The notes under the pieces were generated by a model. The model ran no database searches, was not told the origin of the DNA, and was given only the letters and a program-made list of their open reading frames with translations. 43,086 bases of DNA from Glandiceps talaboti (lineage: Eukaryota > Hemichordata > Enteropneusta > Spengelidae), in the NCBI RefSeq assembly GCF_964340395.1, contig NC_135557.1:10767960-10811045 (forward strand), read 5' to 3'. Each line of letters opens with the position of its first letter. Positions within the stretch are counted from its first letter, which is position 1. Both the position numbers and the translations under genes were made by a program. This document shows positions 1 through 8,654 of this stretch, piece after piece.

Positions 1-1112
1 TAACCCCTTCAGGAAATTTCAAAAATACTATAGTGGCTTTAAAGAATAAAGCTTTGAGAGCTCTGTTTGCTTACACGAACGTACTGAATACACATAATGG
101 AGCTTCAGTTGATGTTCAATTGCATCTCTTTGACTCTTTGGTCAAACCAATATTATTATATGGATCTGAAGTTTGGGGTGCCTACATATTCCGTAGAGTT
201 GATGTTGGCAAATTCAATGAATATTTTCTTAAGCCTGTCATCAATGATATTGAATCAACACACATAAAAGCATGTAGATATATGCTTGGAGTTAACAAAA
301 CATCATGTATTCATGCATGTTTAGGTGAATTAGGTCGTTTTCCATTATTAATTACTGCTTTGAAAATGTAGTCTAATATTGGTTTCGGTTAAAACAAGTT
401 AAAGAGGCATCTTTACATGATTATGCATACAAATTAGAAATGGGGTTGCATGAAAAACACCAGTCCATATATCTTGATTTTGTTCATTCAATATTTTCAT
501 TTTGTAACTGTTCCCATTTTATAGTTGGTGATAATTATAAATTGTCTACTATATTAAAGAAACTTAAAGATTCTTTGAAATCAAAATTTATTGACATGTG
601 AAAAAGAAATCTGTGCCAAGTAACAACAAACTTCATGTTTATTCAAAAATTAAGTCAACTTTTCAACGTGAAAAATAGTTATCTGTTGTTAGAAACACCT
701 TTGATAGAATAGCTGTTGCAAAACTATGGATTTCAAACCATATATTGCCAATTGAAACTGGCCGTTAGAAGAATATTGAAAGGAAACAGAGATTATGCAC
801 CTTGTGTAGCTCAAGTATTGGAGATGAATTTCACTGTGCATTACTGTGTAAAAATTTTAAAAAATCAGAAGATAAAATATGAATACTTAGACATTTTATT
901 TAGTTTACAGTCGCAGGTATTAAATTTGATAATCATTCTCTATTAAAATACATTTTTTCATTTGTAGATGATACTATAGCAAGTGTCACAGCTAAATATC
1001 TCAGTGATATACTCAATATTTTCATGATATTGTAAACATCAGTGCTTCATTTGGTATATTTTCTTGCCAATGTCACTTCTTGTGTACACGGCTTAATAAA
1101 CAAATAAATAAA
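1..1112 (+). mobile_element. Non-LTR retrotransposon (LINE) 3' fragment, decayed
   Basis: This is the C-terminal part of a LINE reverse transcriptase ORF. The frame at 33-371 carries the block LFDSLVKPILLYGSEVWG followed by CLGELGRFPL, which are typical of the region after the catalytic core in invertebrate LINEs. The protein then continues only by changing frame: around 410-600, and again around 716-870, where a Cys-rich end with LCTLC and IGDEFH can be read across frames. The AT-rich tail ends in TAATAAACAAATAAATAAAT and passes directly into a TATG/TCTG microsatellite, as expected for a LINE 3' end. It is 5' truncated by the window edge and not functional. The same family recurs at 34440-35800. 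Confidence 0.8.
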
Positions 1113-1126
1113 TATGTATGTATGTA

Positions 1127-1173
<47 letters not shown>

Positions 1174-1210
1174 ATGTATGTATGTATGTATGTATGTATG
1201 TATGTATGTA
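1113..1210. repeat. (TATG)n-(TCTG)n-(TATG)n compound microsatellite
   Basis: Tetranucleotide array lying directly after the LINE 3' tail. A TCTG block sits in the middle of TATG blocks. Confidence 0.97.
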
Positions 1211-1268
1211 CTTCTTTGTTACCAATGAATATTCATTAGTTATTTGATCAACTGTATATTTGTTTTAG

Positions 1269-1595
1269 CACTCTTTGGATGTATATGTGCTAAAAAAATC
1301 AACGAAGTTAACTTGTGCCCTGGCAAAAATGGACTGATTAAATTTGATGAATACAAAAGAACGGATTGCGGAGATGTACTTTATATACAAATGGAGAAAG
1401 GAGTTGGCAGAAGGTCGCTTATCGGACGGATTGACCATTCTGGGAATATGTCAGTAGTGTCCGAAAGGTTCAATATATTTAACATTGGTCTTGAAATATC
1501 CGATGTTCGTCTTGAGGATGAGGATACTTATTATACCACTATCAAGTACTCACGTGGTGGCCCTTTCTATTACGCTATTGACGTCACGATTTACG
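1269..1595 (+). CDS. Ig V-like domain exon of a predicted membrane receptor
   Basis: This is an internal coding exon of 327 nt (109 codons). The open frame extends upstream only to a TTG, so the true left edge is taken as the splice acceptor TGTTTTAG ending at 1268. The right edge is the donor G|GTTTGT at 1595/1596. Both boundaries are phase 1, the usual pattern for Ig exons. The first residues (LFGCICA) look like the end of a signal peptide whose start lies in an earlier exon not found here. The stretch RFNIF...LEISDVRLEDEDTYYT matches the D to F strands of a V-set domain. The F-strand Cys is replaced by Thr (ACC, 1535-1537), and no Cys occupies the B strand (GLIKFDEY). Two other cysteines (LCPG, TDCGD) may form a different bridge. 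The fold call is fairly sure; the ligand is unknown. Confidence 0.72.
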
Positions 1596-2187
1596 GTTTG
1601 TCACGTTTTATTTACACTTACCCATCCTTGTTCACAGACCTTTTTTCCATGTCGATAAAAATATATTTTATATATAATGATATATAAATAAATATAATAT
1701 ATTTTATTTGGTATTCTTTTGGTAGTAATTATATAGGTAGTATGTGGTGTTCATTAATCTTCGATTATGGAAGCAATATGTGCAAATACACGTACACTAT
1801 TGTATATATTTGTATTACAAGAGATTTGCAAAAGGATAGCCACTTAAATAGGCTAGTTTTACATATTTTTTTTTCATCATGCATGCTACTTTAATTAAAT
1901 CTGAAAATTTTAGAATAGGGTGTAGAGACAGTCTAATTCTTTGTGCATATACTATTGAAGATTTCATTGTACCTGTGTATGTTAATTTTTGAAGTAAGAG
2001 AAAAAACGACTTGTTGCTGTCAAAATTCAAAGTCATATAATAATGATACACTTATGTCAAATGTGTTTTTAACTTTAAATCGCATAATTGATTTTCACCT
2101 AAACTGTCACATCTAGTATATACAAGACCAGTGAACACTTTATTGTTTTGCAAGAGTTATTTTTCTCATCAGCAACACTTACTTTAG
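1596..2187. other. Intron-like interval
   Basis: AT-rich sequence between the two V-like exons. No convincing coding exon is seen; the minus-strand open frame at 1815-2051 has no recognisable domain. Confidence 0.5.
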
Positions 2188-2427
2188 ATTTCCCCTTTCT
2201 GATCAGTAAAAATAGTAAATATTATCTGCATTCCATGAATTTGTCGACTTTGTCGACCGTTATCTTGACGGCGAGAAGAAAAAAATGCGAACACAGAGAG
2301 GGTAACCTTGTCGAATGTCCCTACTCATCCAGAACTAAAAATACGAGACAGATATGTTACAACTTTCGCATGATTCCGCGCTTGAGGTTGTCAAAGAAAC
2401 GATTAGCGAATATGACACTTGTAAAAT
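2188..2427 (+). CDS. Possible second V-like (CD300/pIgR-type) Ig exon, incomplete
   Basis: The open frame reads GNLVECPYSSRTKNTRQICY followed by MTLVKCEDT. This resembles the B and C strands of CD300- or pIgR-type V domains, where a CPY is followed by a Cys-containing C strand. An acceptor CTTTAG ends at 2187 and gives phase 1. A donor T|GTGAGG at 2427/2428 also gives phase 1, so a 240-nt symmetric exon is possible. The E to G strands, including the F-strand Cys, are missing. Just downstream, the frame that would continue as SDRHYNVE meets a stop. Either this is a decayed domain, or the exon is short or differently spliced. The exact ends are uncertain. Confidence 0.42.
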
Positions 2428-2541
2428 GTGAGGACACGATCTTATCAATTCTGACAGACATTACAATGTTGAATAATTCATGTATCAACAGCCATCGAAA
2501 TACAGGAATGCTTTATACAATCTTTATTATTTTCTGTTCAG

Positions 2542-2895
2542 GAAACCCAAAGGTCAAATTATTGTACGATGTCAACGGTGGCAGACGAAAGGAAAAGAAC
2601 ATTCTAGATGCCAAAAGAAACAGTACAATTTTTGCAAATTGTACGGCACAATGTTGTGACGATGCTGGTGACTTAGTATGGTACTGGAACGGTAAACTTA
2701 TGAACAATGACAACGGAATTTACTCGGACAGTGTAGAAGACGACGATAACCCTGCACTTATTATTAAGACATCCTCGCTAAAATTGACAGAAGTCCAGCC
2801 GTCGCATGGGGGTACATACAGCTGTACACTATCAAAAAAAGGTCAACACCATCGGAGAATCAATGACAGATTCAAGCTCTCTGTTTTAGACGAAG
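2542..2895 (+). CDS. Ig C2/I-like domain exon of the predicted receptor
   Basis: This internal exon of 354 nt (118 codons) is bounded by a strong acceptor TTTTCTGTTCAG ending at 2541 and a donor G|GTAAAT at 2895/2896, both phase 1. It has all the Ig hallmarks: the B-strand Cys in IFANCTAQ (codon 2640-2642), the C-strand Trp in LVWYWNGKLM, an E-strand LIIKTSSLKLTEVQPS and the F-strand YSC (codon 2823-2825). An additional Cys pair (QCCDD) follows the B strand. There are candidate N-glycosylation sites NST and NCT. It should form the membrane-proximal ectodomain, since the next exon is the transmembrane one. Confidence 0.85.
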
Positions 2896-3150
2896 GTAAA
2901 TTTAGATAACACTATAGCGAGTCAAGAATTTATTTCCTGAAGACGATGCATGGGGTAGTGGGAGAGGGGGTAAGGATTATATTTGTTAGTTGTCGTTGGT
3001 CATCTGCTCGTTTGCTCACAAACCATTTAAACGTATGGATTGACAACATTGGTCGTTGATGTAGAACAGAATGTGTGACATACATTTATAAAATATTTTT
3101 GTTTTCTTTTGAATCAATCTATTTATCCCTATTTGTTTCATTATTTTCAG

Positions 3151-3302
3151 ACATATCAAACAACGATGAAGCGCCTGAACAAGCAACAAATGAATATCCT
3201 AATCAAAACCCTTCAAATGGAAGTTCAGTGCACAACTTGGCTGCTTTATACATTGTTCTTGTATTGTGCTTGACGTGCTGCTTTTGCTTACAAGAAGTTG
3301 AG
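3151..3302 (+). CDS. Stalk and transmembrane exon of the predicted receptor
   Basis: Acceptor TTATTTTCAG ends at 3150 (phase 1, matching the C2 exon donor). The donor GAG|GTGAAA follows 3302 (phase 0). The exon encodes a polar Asn/Glu/Pro-rich stalk (NNDEAPEQATNEYPNQNP) and then the hydrophobic segment LAALYIVLVLCLTCCFCL, a single membrane span with several Cys near the inner face. This makes the product a type I membrane protein. Its phase-0 end predicts that the cytoplasmic exons start in phase 0, which is what the acidic exons downstream show. Confidence 0.74.
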
Positions 3303-3418
3303 GTGAAAATTATTATTTGATTAATACACAGTCGGAATTTTAGACCATATCAAAACATGCATTCATATTACTTTTGTTTCAAATAGTCTTAGACTGGTAT
3401 ATATATTCATTTATTCAC

Positions 3419-3968
<550 letters not shown>

Positions 3969-3993
3969 CTGTCTGCCTGTCTTTATTTATTTG

Positions 3994-4201
3994 TTCATTC
4001 ATTCATTCATTCATTCATTCATTTAATTAATTAATTAATTAATTAATTAATTAATTAATTAATTAATTAATTAATTAATTAATTAATTAATTAATTAATT
4101 AATTAATTAATTAATTAATTAATTAATTAATGGATTAATGAATTAATGAATTAATGAATGAATGAATTAATTAATTAATTAATTAATTAATTAATTAATT
4201 A
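3994..4201. repeat. (ATTC)n followed by (AATT)n array
   Basis: A short ATTC block passes into about 180 bp of AATT repeats, with a few ATGA variants near 4130-4165. Confidence 0.97.
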
Positions 4202-5280
4202 AATTAATATTTTTATTGAAATTCTGTTGTTTTCGTACTTAACGTCTAATCATTTTGGAATATATATATATTCGAATGTAGTAATATAACCCTTTATAGC
4301 TAAAGAGCCCTTTTTATCCATAACAACATTTCCGCATTAGACAATTCTAGACTAGAAATATTATCTGACGTTTTAAATAACATTTCCCTGTACTCATAAC
4401 TAGTCAGTAATTTATTAATATGAGCACTTTCAATTTATACTATCGACATGATATTATAATTGGATGGGTTCATTTATATTCATGATGACAAGATGTACCT
4501 AATTATTAAGCAATTATCACTATGATACATCGGAATACATTTACTTGTCCAAACGTAACCATTGTTTTACTTAAACAACTATTGTGTTTTTAGTAAGTCC
4601 TCTATTGTATTTTGGTATTATTTTCTTGTTAAAGTTGATGTAACTTTTTTGATATAAAGGTAAAACTGAGACATATTCTTCTTAAACATAGATGTTGCCC
4701 ACTTTTTCAATAATGCTATTTACGATGCTATGACTTACACGGACTATTTTATTAACATATTTTCGTAAAGGGTAAAACAAACTAGATCGATATTTCCATT
4801 CCCGTAATCTTAAAATTCTCCTGGCAAGTCTAGTTTTATAAAATGCTTATATAGTGATAAAAGAAATCACTTTCCACCACTAAAGGTCACAATTTAGAAA
4901 GAAAATGTACAAGTCAGACTTATCCGAAGTGATTGTGATTGGGCTCATTTTTTGTCCATTCTATCACTGTGTAAAGTGTTCCATCTCCACCAGTATCTCC
5001 CAGAATATATGGTTGTGTATACTGACTGAATAAAGCAGACTCGATGTAGAATCTACATAGTATGAAGAGACTGTGAATAAATAATAAATTCTACATCTGG
5101 TTTGGCTTTGTGCTATGGATTTAGGGTTATCTAGTGGAAGACACAATGTGTATTCTTGTTGATACTGCAGCTTAATAATGAATATCCACGTGGATACACA
5201 GTATACATGTGTGGAGTACAGGAAGTGAAATGTGTTTGTTGGTGGTTAATACGGTATAGTCCAGTTGCCAGAGGTGGTTT
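4202..5280. other. Intron-like stretch with diverged duplicate segment
   Basis: No exon is supported. The piece at about 4750-4925 is similar to 6612-6775 and 7545-7700; shared landmarks are AAAGGGTAAA, GGCAAGTCTAGTTTTATAAA and the CCACCAC block. This marks repeated duplication within the gene. The minus-strand open frame at 4964-5146 has no known domain. Confidence 0.5.
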
Positions 5281-5281
5281 T

Positions 5282-5494
5282 GGGGGTTAACCTTGCAATG
5301 TGAGTTATATGATATTTCTTGCAGATTCCACTTCAGCAAGGTGTGAATTATGTGATATTTTTTTGCAGATTCCACCTCAGAAAGGTGTCCTGTTAGCATA
5401 TCTGACGGGTGCCACTCGCGCACCCCTGGGCATTTTGTTATATCGCAAGAAAACCAAAATACCATGTATTGCTATGGGTAAACACATGTTTTAG
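5282..5494 (+). other. Duplicated splice-acceptor-like segment with short open frame
   Basis: A unit of about 42-44 bp ending in a T-rich tract, TTGCAG, then ATTCCAC(T/C)TCAG occurs twice in tandem (about 5300-5340 and 5341-5385). Each looks like a 3' splice site. The second is followed by an open phase-0 frame (IPPQKGVLLAYL...ILLYRKK) to 5494, with a possible donor G|GTAAAC near 5479. It could be an optional cytoplasmic exon or only an intronic tandem duplication. I do not recognise the peptide. Confidence 0.25.
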
Positions 5495-6011
5495 GTAGGC
5501 GTAATACTTACTGCCTATAAAACCATGTCAAAGTTACTTAAAAGTCATCGCATTATAAGGAGAATAATTTAAATTCTCAAGTTTTCGTTATTTCGTTCGC
5601 GTCTGTGTAGTATTTGCTTGCTCTTTGCTCGTCTTCAGTACCGGTAATTTTTTTACTGAGGTCGTTGGATGTCCATTTCTCGGCGTGGGTTTCTAAGTGT
5701 GTTTTCACAACAGCATTTAAGATAAATGGATATCAAACTGCACCGAAAAGAACATATTTGAAGTGATAAACCTTGAATGATGTCTGTGGATCGTTGGGAT
5801 TAGATAGCCATATACATTTGATAAAGTCACCATCGCTTTAGTCAAGTCTGACGTTACGAAACGTCCGCGCACATGTAACTGACGATCATGGTAAAGTTAT
5901 TTAGACGAAATATCATCAAGATAACCTTAAGATCATCTAACAACGTAGGTCCAGTCTGAGGCTGGGCGCATCCTTCGAGGTTTACAACTGCAATCGTGCA
6001 TTATACGTGTA
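5495..6011. other. Intron-like stretch, nothing recognised
   Basis: No open frame, repeat or RNA gene that I can support. Confidence 0.4.
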
Positions 6012-6135
6012 GTTCTTTAGTCCTTTTGTACGGAGTGATGCGGTACCAAAAACAATGTGTAATAATTTAATTACAATTAAATTATTACACATTGTTTTTG
6101 GTACCGCATCACTCCGTACAAAAGGACTAAAGAAC
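6012..6135. repeat. Near-perfect 124-bp palindrome (fold-back hairpin)
   Basis: The left half from GTTCTTTAGTCC is the reverse complement of the right half ending GGACTAAAGAAC. Only the two central bases (AC, 6073-6074) fail to pair. It lies 60 bp upstream of the first acidic exon. The right half recurs as a direct copy at about 6894-6985. It may be a MITE-like fold-back element or a duplication scar. Confidence 0.92.
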
Positions 6136-6195
6136 ATACAACTTTTAAATAAATATCTATATTAACATGTTTATGATTTTTTGAATATGCATTAG

Positions 6196-6363
6196 AATAA
6201 TACAGCAAGTGCACCTGAAGAAAGTGAAGCAAGTGCATCTGAAGAACATGAAGCAAGTGCTCCTGAAGAAAGTGAAGCAAGTGCATCTGAAGAAGATGAA
6301 GCAAGTGCTCCTGAAGAAGATGAAGCAAGTGCTCCTAAAGAAGATGATAGATCAGCAGATAAA
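6196..6363 (+). CDS. Acidic-repeat cytoplasmic exon 1
   Basis: This predicted exon has 56 codons and is phase 0 at both ends. The acceptor is ATTAG ending at 6195. The frame starts NNTASAPEESEASASEE and consists of imperfect 8-residue units with alternating SAPEE and SASEE cores, ending SADK. The donor position, aligned with the two related exons, is AAA|GCAAGA, a GC-type donor. Downstream of the transmembrane exon it would form an acidic, Ser-rich cytoplasmic tail with many potential casein-kinase-2 type sites. Other frames through this block are shadows. No expression evidence is available. Confidence 0.58.
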
Positions 6364-6472
6364 GCAAGAGAAAATGTACTTTACTATGAATATGCATTAT
6401 TTATTCTTGCAATACAGATTAAGTCGTACAACACCTTATGACACTGTATACCAAACACTCATGTACACACAT

Positions 6473-6473
<1 letters not shown>

Positions 6474-6533
<60 letters not shown>

Positions 6534-6614
6534 TATGCACGCACGCAAGCAAGCATACATGCACATTCATACATACATACATACATACATACATACATAC
6601 ATACATACATACAT
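6474..6614. repeat. (CA)n and (CATA)n microsatellites
   Basis: A CA dinucleotide run at about 6474-6528 and a CATA run at about 6567-6614, in the intron between acidic exons 1 and 2. Confidence 0.95.
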
Positions 6615-6775
6615 TCCGAAAAGGGTAAAGCAAACATCATCGATATATCCAGTGCAAATGATCTAGCAAGTGTCTTAGCAAGCCTAATTTTATAAAAATG
6701 CTAATATATTGATGAATAGAAATCACATTCCACCACTTTATGAAAGTACTTTTCTAGTTTGTGATTTACGTTTGT
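6612..6775 (+). repeat. Second copy of the duplicated intronic segment
   Basis: Similar to 4750-4925 and 7545-7700, in the same orientation. It precedes acidic exon 2, as the other copies precede exons 1 and 3. Confidence 0.6.
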
Positions 6776-6893
6776 GTGTCTGTGAGATAATACACCGACA
6801 TAGAGAAATATATACACAAGCAGGCACAACTAATATCATAAAGTCGTTGTTATTTAGGAAACAAACAGCATTTAAGTAAAGATATATAATGAG

Positions 6894-7029
6894 TAATAAT
6901 TAAATTACAATTAAATTATTACACATTGTTTTTGGTACCGCATCACTCCGTACAAAAGGACTAAAGAACATACAACTTTTAAATAAATATCTATATTAAC
7001 ATATTTAAGATTTTTTAAATCTGTTTTAG
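6894..7029 (+). repeat. Direct duplicate of the 6060-6195 segment
   Basis: About 90 bp (ACACATTGTTTTTGGTACCG and following) are almost identical to the right half of the palindrome at 6060-6150. Similarity then continues with decay up to the acceptor of the acidic exon. The duplicated block therefore includes the intron end and the exon. Confidence 0.88.
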
Positions 7030-7077
7030 AATAACACAGCAAGTGCACCTGAAGAAGATGATACATCAGCAGATAAA
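7030..7077 (+). CDS. Acidic cytoplasmic exon 2 (short paralogue)
   Basis: A 16-codon exon, phase 0 at both ends. The acceptor is TGTTTTAG ending at 7029. It reads NNTASAPEEDDTSADK, the first and last units of exon 1 without the internal repeats. The donor is AAA|GCAAGA, again GC-type. The near identity to exon 1 and the duplicated upstream intron show that it arose by local duplication. Confidence 0.52.
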
Positions 7078-7100
7078 GCAAGAGAAAATGCACTCATGTT

Positions 7101-7119
7101 CATACATTTTCATACATAC

Positions 7120-7160
<41 letters not shown>

Positions 7161-7174
7161 CATACATACATACA

Positions 7175-7204
<30 letters not shown>
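7101..7204. repeat. (CATA)n microsatellite
   Basis: Tetranucleotide run directly after acidic exon 2. Confidence 0.95.
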
Positions 7205-7205
<1 letters not shown>

Positions 7206-7544
7206 GTATACAGATAAGTATACAGACAGAAATACATTGAAAGACGGGAGGTCTTACTGAGAGAACAAGTGAGATAGGAAGATAGAAGACAGAAGCAGAT
7301 AGACAGAGACGCATTGATGTATCCAGACCTGACCAATTACTCAATATCTAAAAACAAAAACAAAAAAATTATCAACACAATTAACTGTGGGTTTTAATAA
7401 CTTCTTCCTTATATGTTCGATGGATTTCTTTTTTTATAATTTGAAGTAATATCTAATATAAATATAAAAAAATAACATTCTCTTAAAGATGCTTCTCGGA
7501 TTTTATTGTAATGGTGCTTTGCATCATACAAATTATTGTACACA

Positions 7545-7700
7545 TATTCTTGAAAAGTCTAAAACAAAAATCATCACTATTTCCAGGGAGTGTCTTGGCA
7601 AGACTAGTCATACAAAAACGATGACGAATAGATGTCACACTCCACCAGTATTTGGCACAGTTCGGAAAATAGATTTACACGAGCGACTTTTCTGAAGTTT
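7545..7700 (+). repeat. Third copy of the duplicated intronic segment
   Basis: A diverged copy of 4750-4925 and 6612-6775 (shared GTCTTGGCAAGACTAG-like block and CACTCCACCA block), about 60 bp upstream of acidic exon 3. Confidence 0.5.
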
Positions 7701-7762
7701 GATTTTAGATTACAATGCTGCTAACATTTAACGGCATCTTATACTTATTCAAACTCTTTTAG

Positions 7763-8002
7763 GATAAAATGACAAGTGCTCTTGAAGAAAGTGACACCTC
7801 ATCGGATGAAAAAAGTGTCACTTTATCGGGTGGAGAAAGTGACACCTTATCGGATGAAGAAAGTGAAGCCTCATCGGATGAAGAAAGTAACGCCTCATCG
7901 GATGAAGAAAGTGACGCCTCATCGGATGAAGAAAGTGATGCCTCATCGGATGAAGAAAGTGACGCCTCATCGGCTGAAGAAAGGGGCGCTTCATCGCATA
8001 CA
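7763..8002 (+). CDS. Acidic-repeat cytoplasmic exon 3
   Basis: An 80-codon exon, phase 0 at both ends. The acceptor is CTCTTTTAG ending at 7762 and the donor ACA|GTAAGA is strong. It opens DKMTSALEESD and continues with eight or so 24-bp units of the type SSDEESDA, then ends GASSHT. Related to exons 1 and 2 by start, end and repeat grammar. The 24-bp unit is nearly identical between copies, suggesting recent expansion. Expected to be a highly charged, disordered, phosphorylatable tail segment. The frames reading RMKKV or SLSSSDE are shadows. Confidence 0.64.
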
Positions 8003-8193
8003 GTAAGAGAATGTGCATTTACTACATTCGTTATTTTTACATTTCTCAAACACGAAATTTCGTTTTCTTGCAAAACAGCTTTTACATATTAAAATTTGTA
8101 TAATACAAATGTAATATGTATACTGTACACAGTTACGTATATGAACAGACATGTACACTCACATTCAAATAGACATATTGGTCACACAAATAG

Positions 8194-8259
8194 AAATCAG
8201 ATCATGGGCATGAGGCAACAATTCTGGTGAAACTCGAAAATAATAATGATGTCATACAG
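8194..8259 (+). CDS. Candidate small cytoplasmic exon
   Basis: A 66-nt open interval between CAAATAG (ending at 8193) and the donor CAG|GTAATA, phase 0 at both ends, encoding KSDHGHEATILVKLENNNDV plus IQ. The acceptor has a poor pyrimidine tract. It fits the phase series of the preceding exons, but I cannot exclude chance. Confidence 0.25.
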
Positions 8260-8472
8260 GTAATAAAGGCCCAAGTTAGCTATGAGTCACATTTACATAC
8301 TTGCTTCTTTATTTACATATATAGTATATTTTAATAAACTCATTATACACGTCTACACATATTTGTTATTTTGGGTATGAGGCCAGAAATGGAATGATTA
8401 TACATATTATATGTATGTACTTGTACACTTACTGGTCTTTTAAAAAAATGATTTTTTTTATAATAATCGCAG

Positions 8473-8582
8473 AAAAAAAAGTTTATATAAATATGGAAGA
8501 CTCCAAAAAGAATAAAGAAAAAAGAAAGTATACGGATAGACATGGTGCAAAATCGATGCTTAGTGCACTTGCGACAGCTTAG
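8473..8582 (+). CDS. Candidate terminal cytoplasmic exon with YINM motif
   Basis: After a T-rich tract and CGCAG (ending at 8472) an open frame runs to a TAG at 8580-8582. It reads VYINMEDSKKNKEKRKYTDR and ends ALATA. Tyr-x-Asn-Met resembles the SH2-binding motifs of CD28-type receptors, and a second Tyr follows in a basic context. This frame needs a phase-1 junction, while the preceding exons end in phase 0, so a 0-to-1 exon is missing or the junction is different. In phase 0 the protein would stop after five codons. An AATAAA lies downstream at 8649-8654. Confidence 0.38.
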
Positions 8583-8648
8583 CGTGCTCGAACTCAAATG
8601 TATTCCTTGCTTAAAATTTGTAATACAGAGAGGTAGGACACAGCCTCG

Positions 8649-8654
8649 AATAAA
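8649..8654 (+). promoter_or_regulatory. Possible polyadenylation signal of the Ig receptor gene
   Basis: AATAAA about 65 bp after the TAG of the candidate last exon. The match is common by chance in AT-rich DNA. Confidence 0.3.

Noticed and set aside
1244-1268. Start of the V-like ORF as a signal peptide beginning at 1244
   Set aside because: The first codon is TTG, not ATG, and a phase-1 splice acceptor ends at 1268.
7759-8073. Alternative open frames through acidic exon 3 (minus strand Ser-rich, plus strand Met-Lys-Lys-Val)
   Set aside because: Only the SDEES frame fits both splice sites and the paralogous exons; the others are shadows of the 24-bp repeat.
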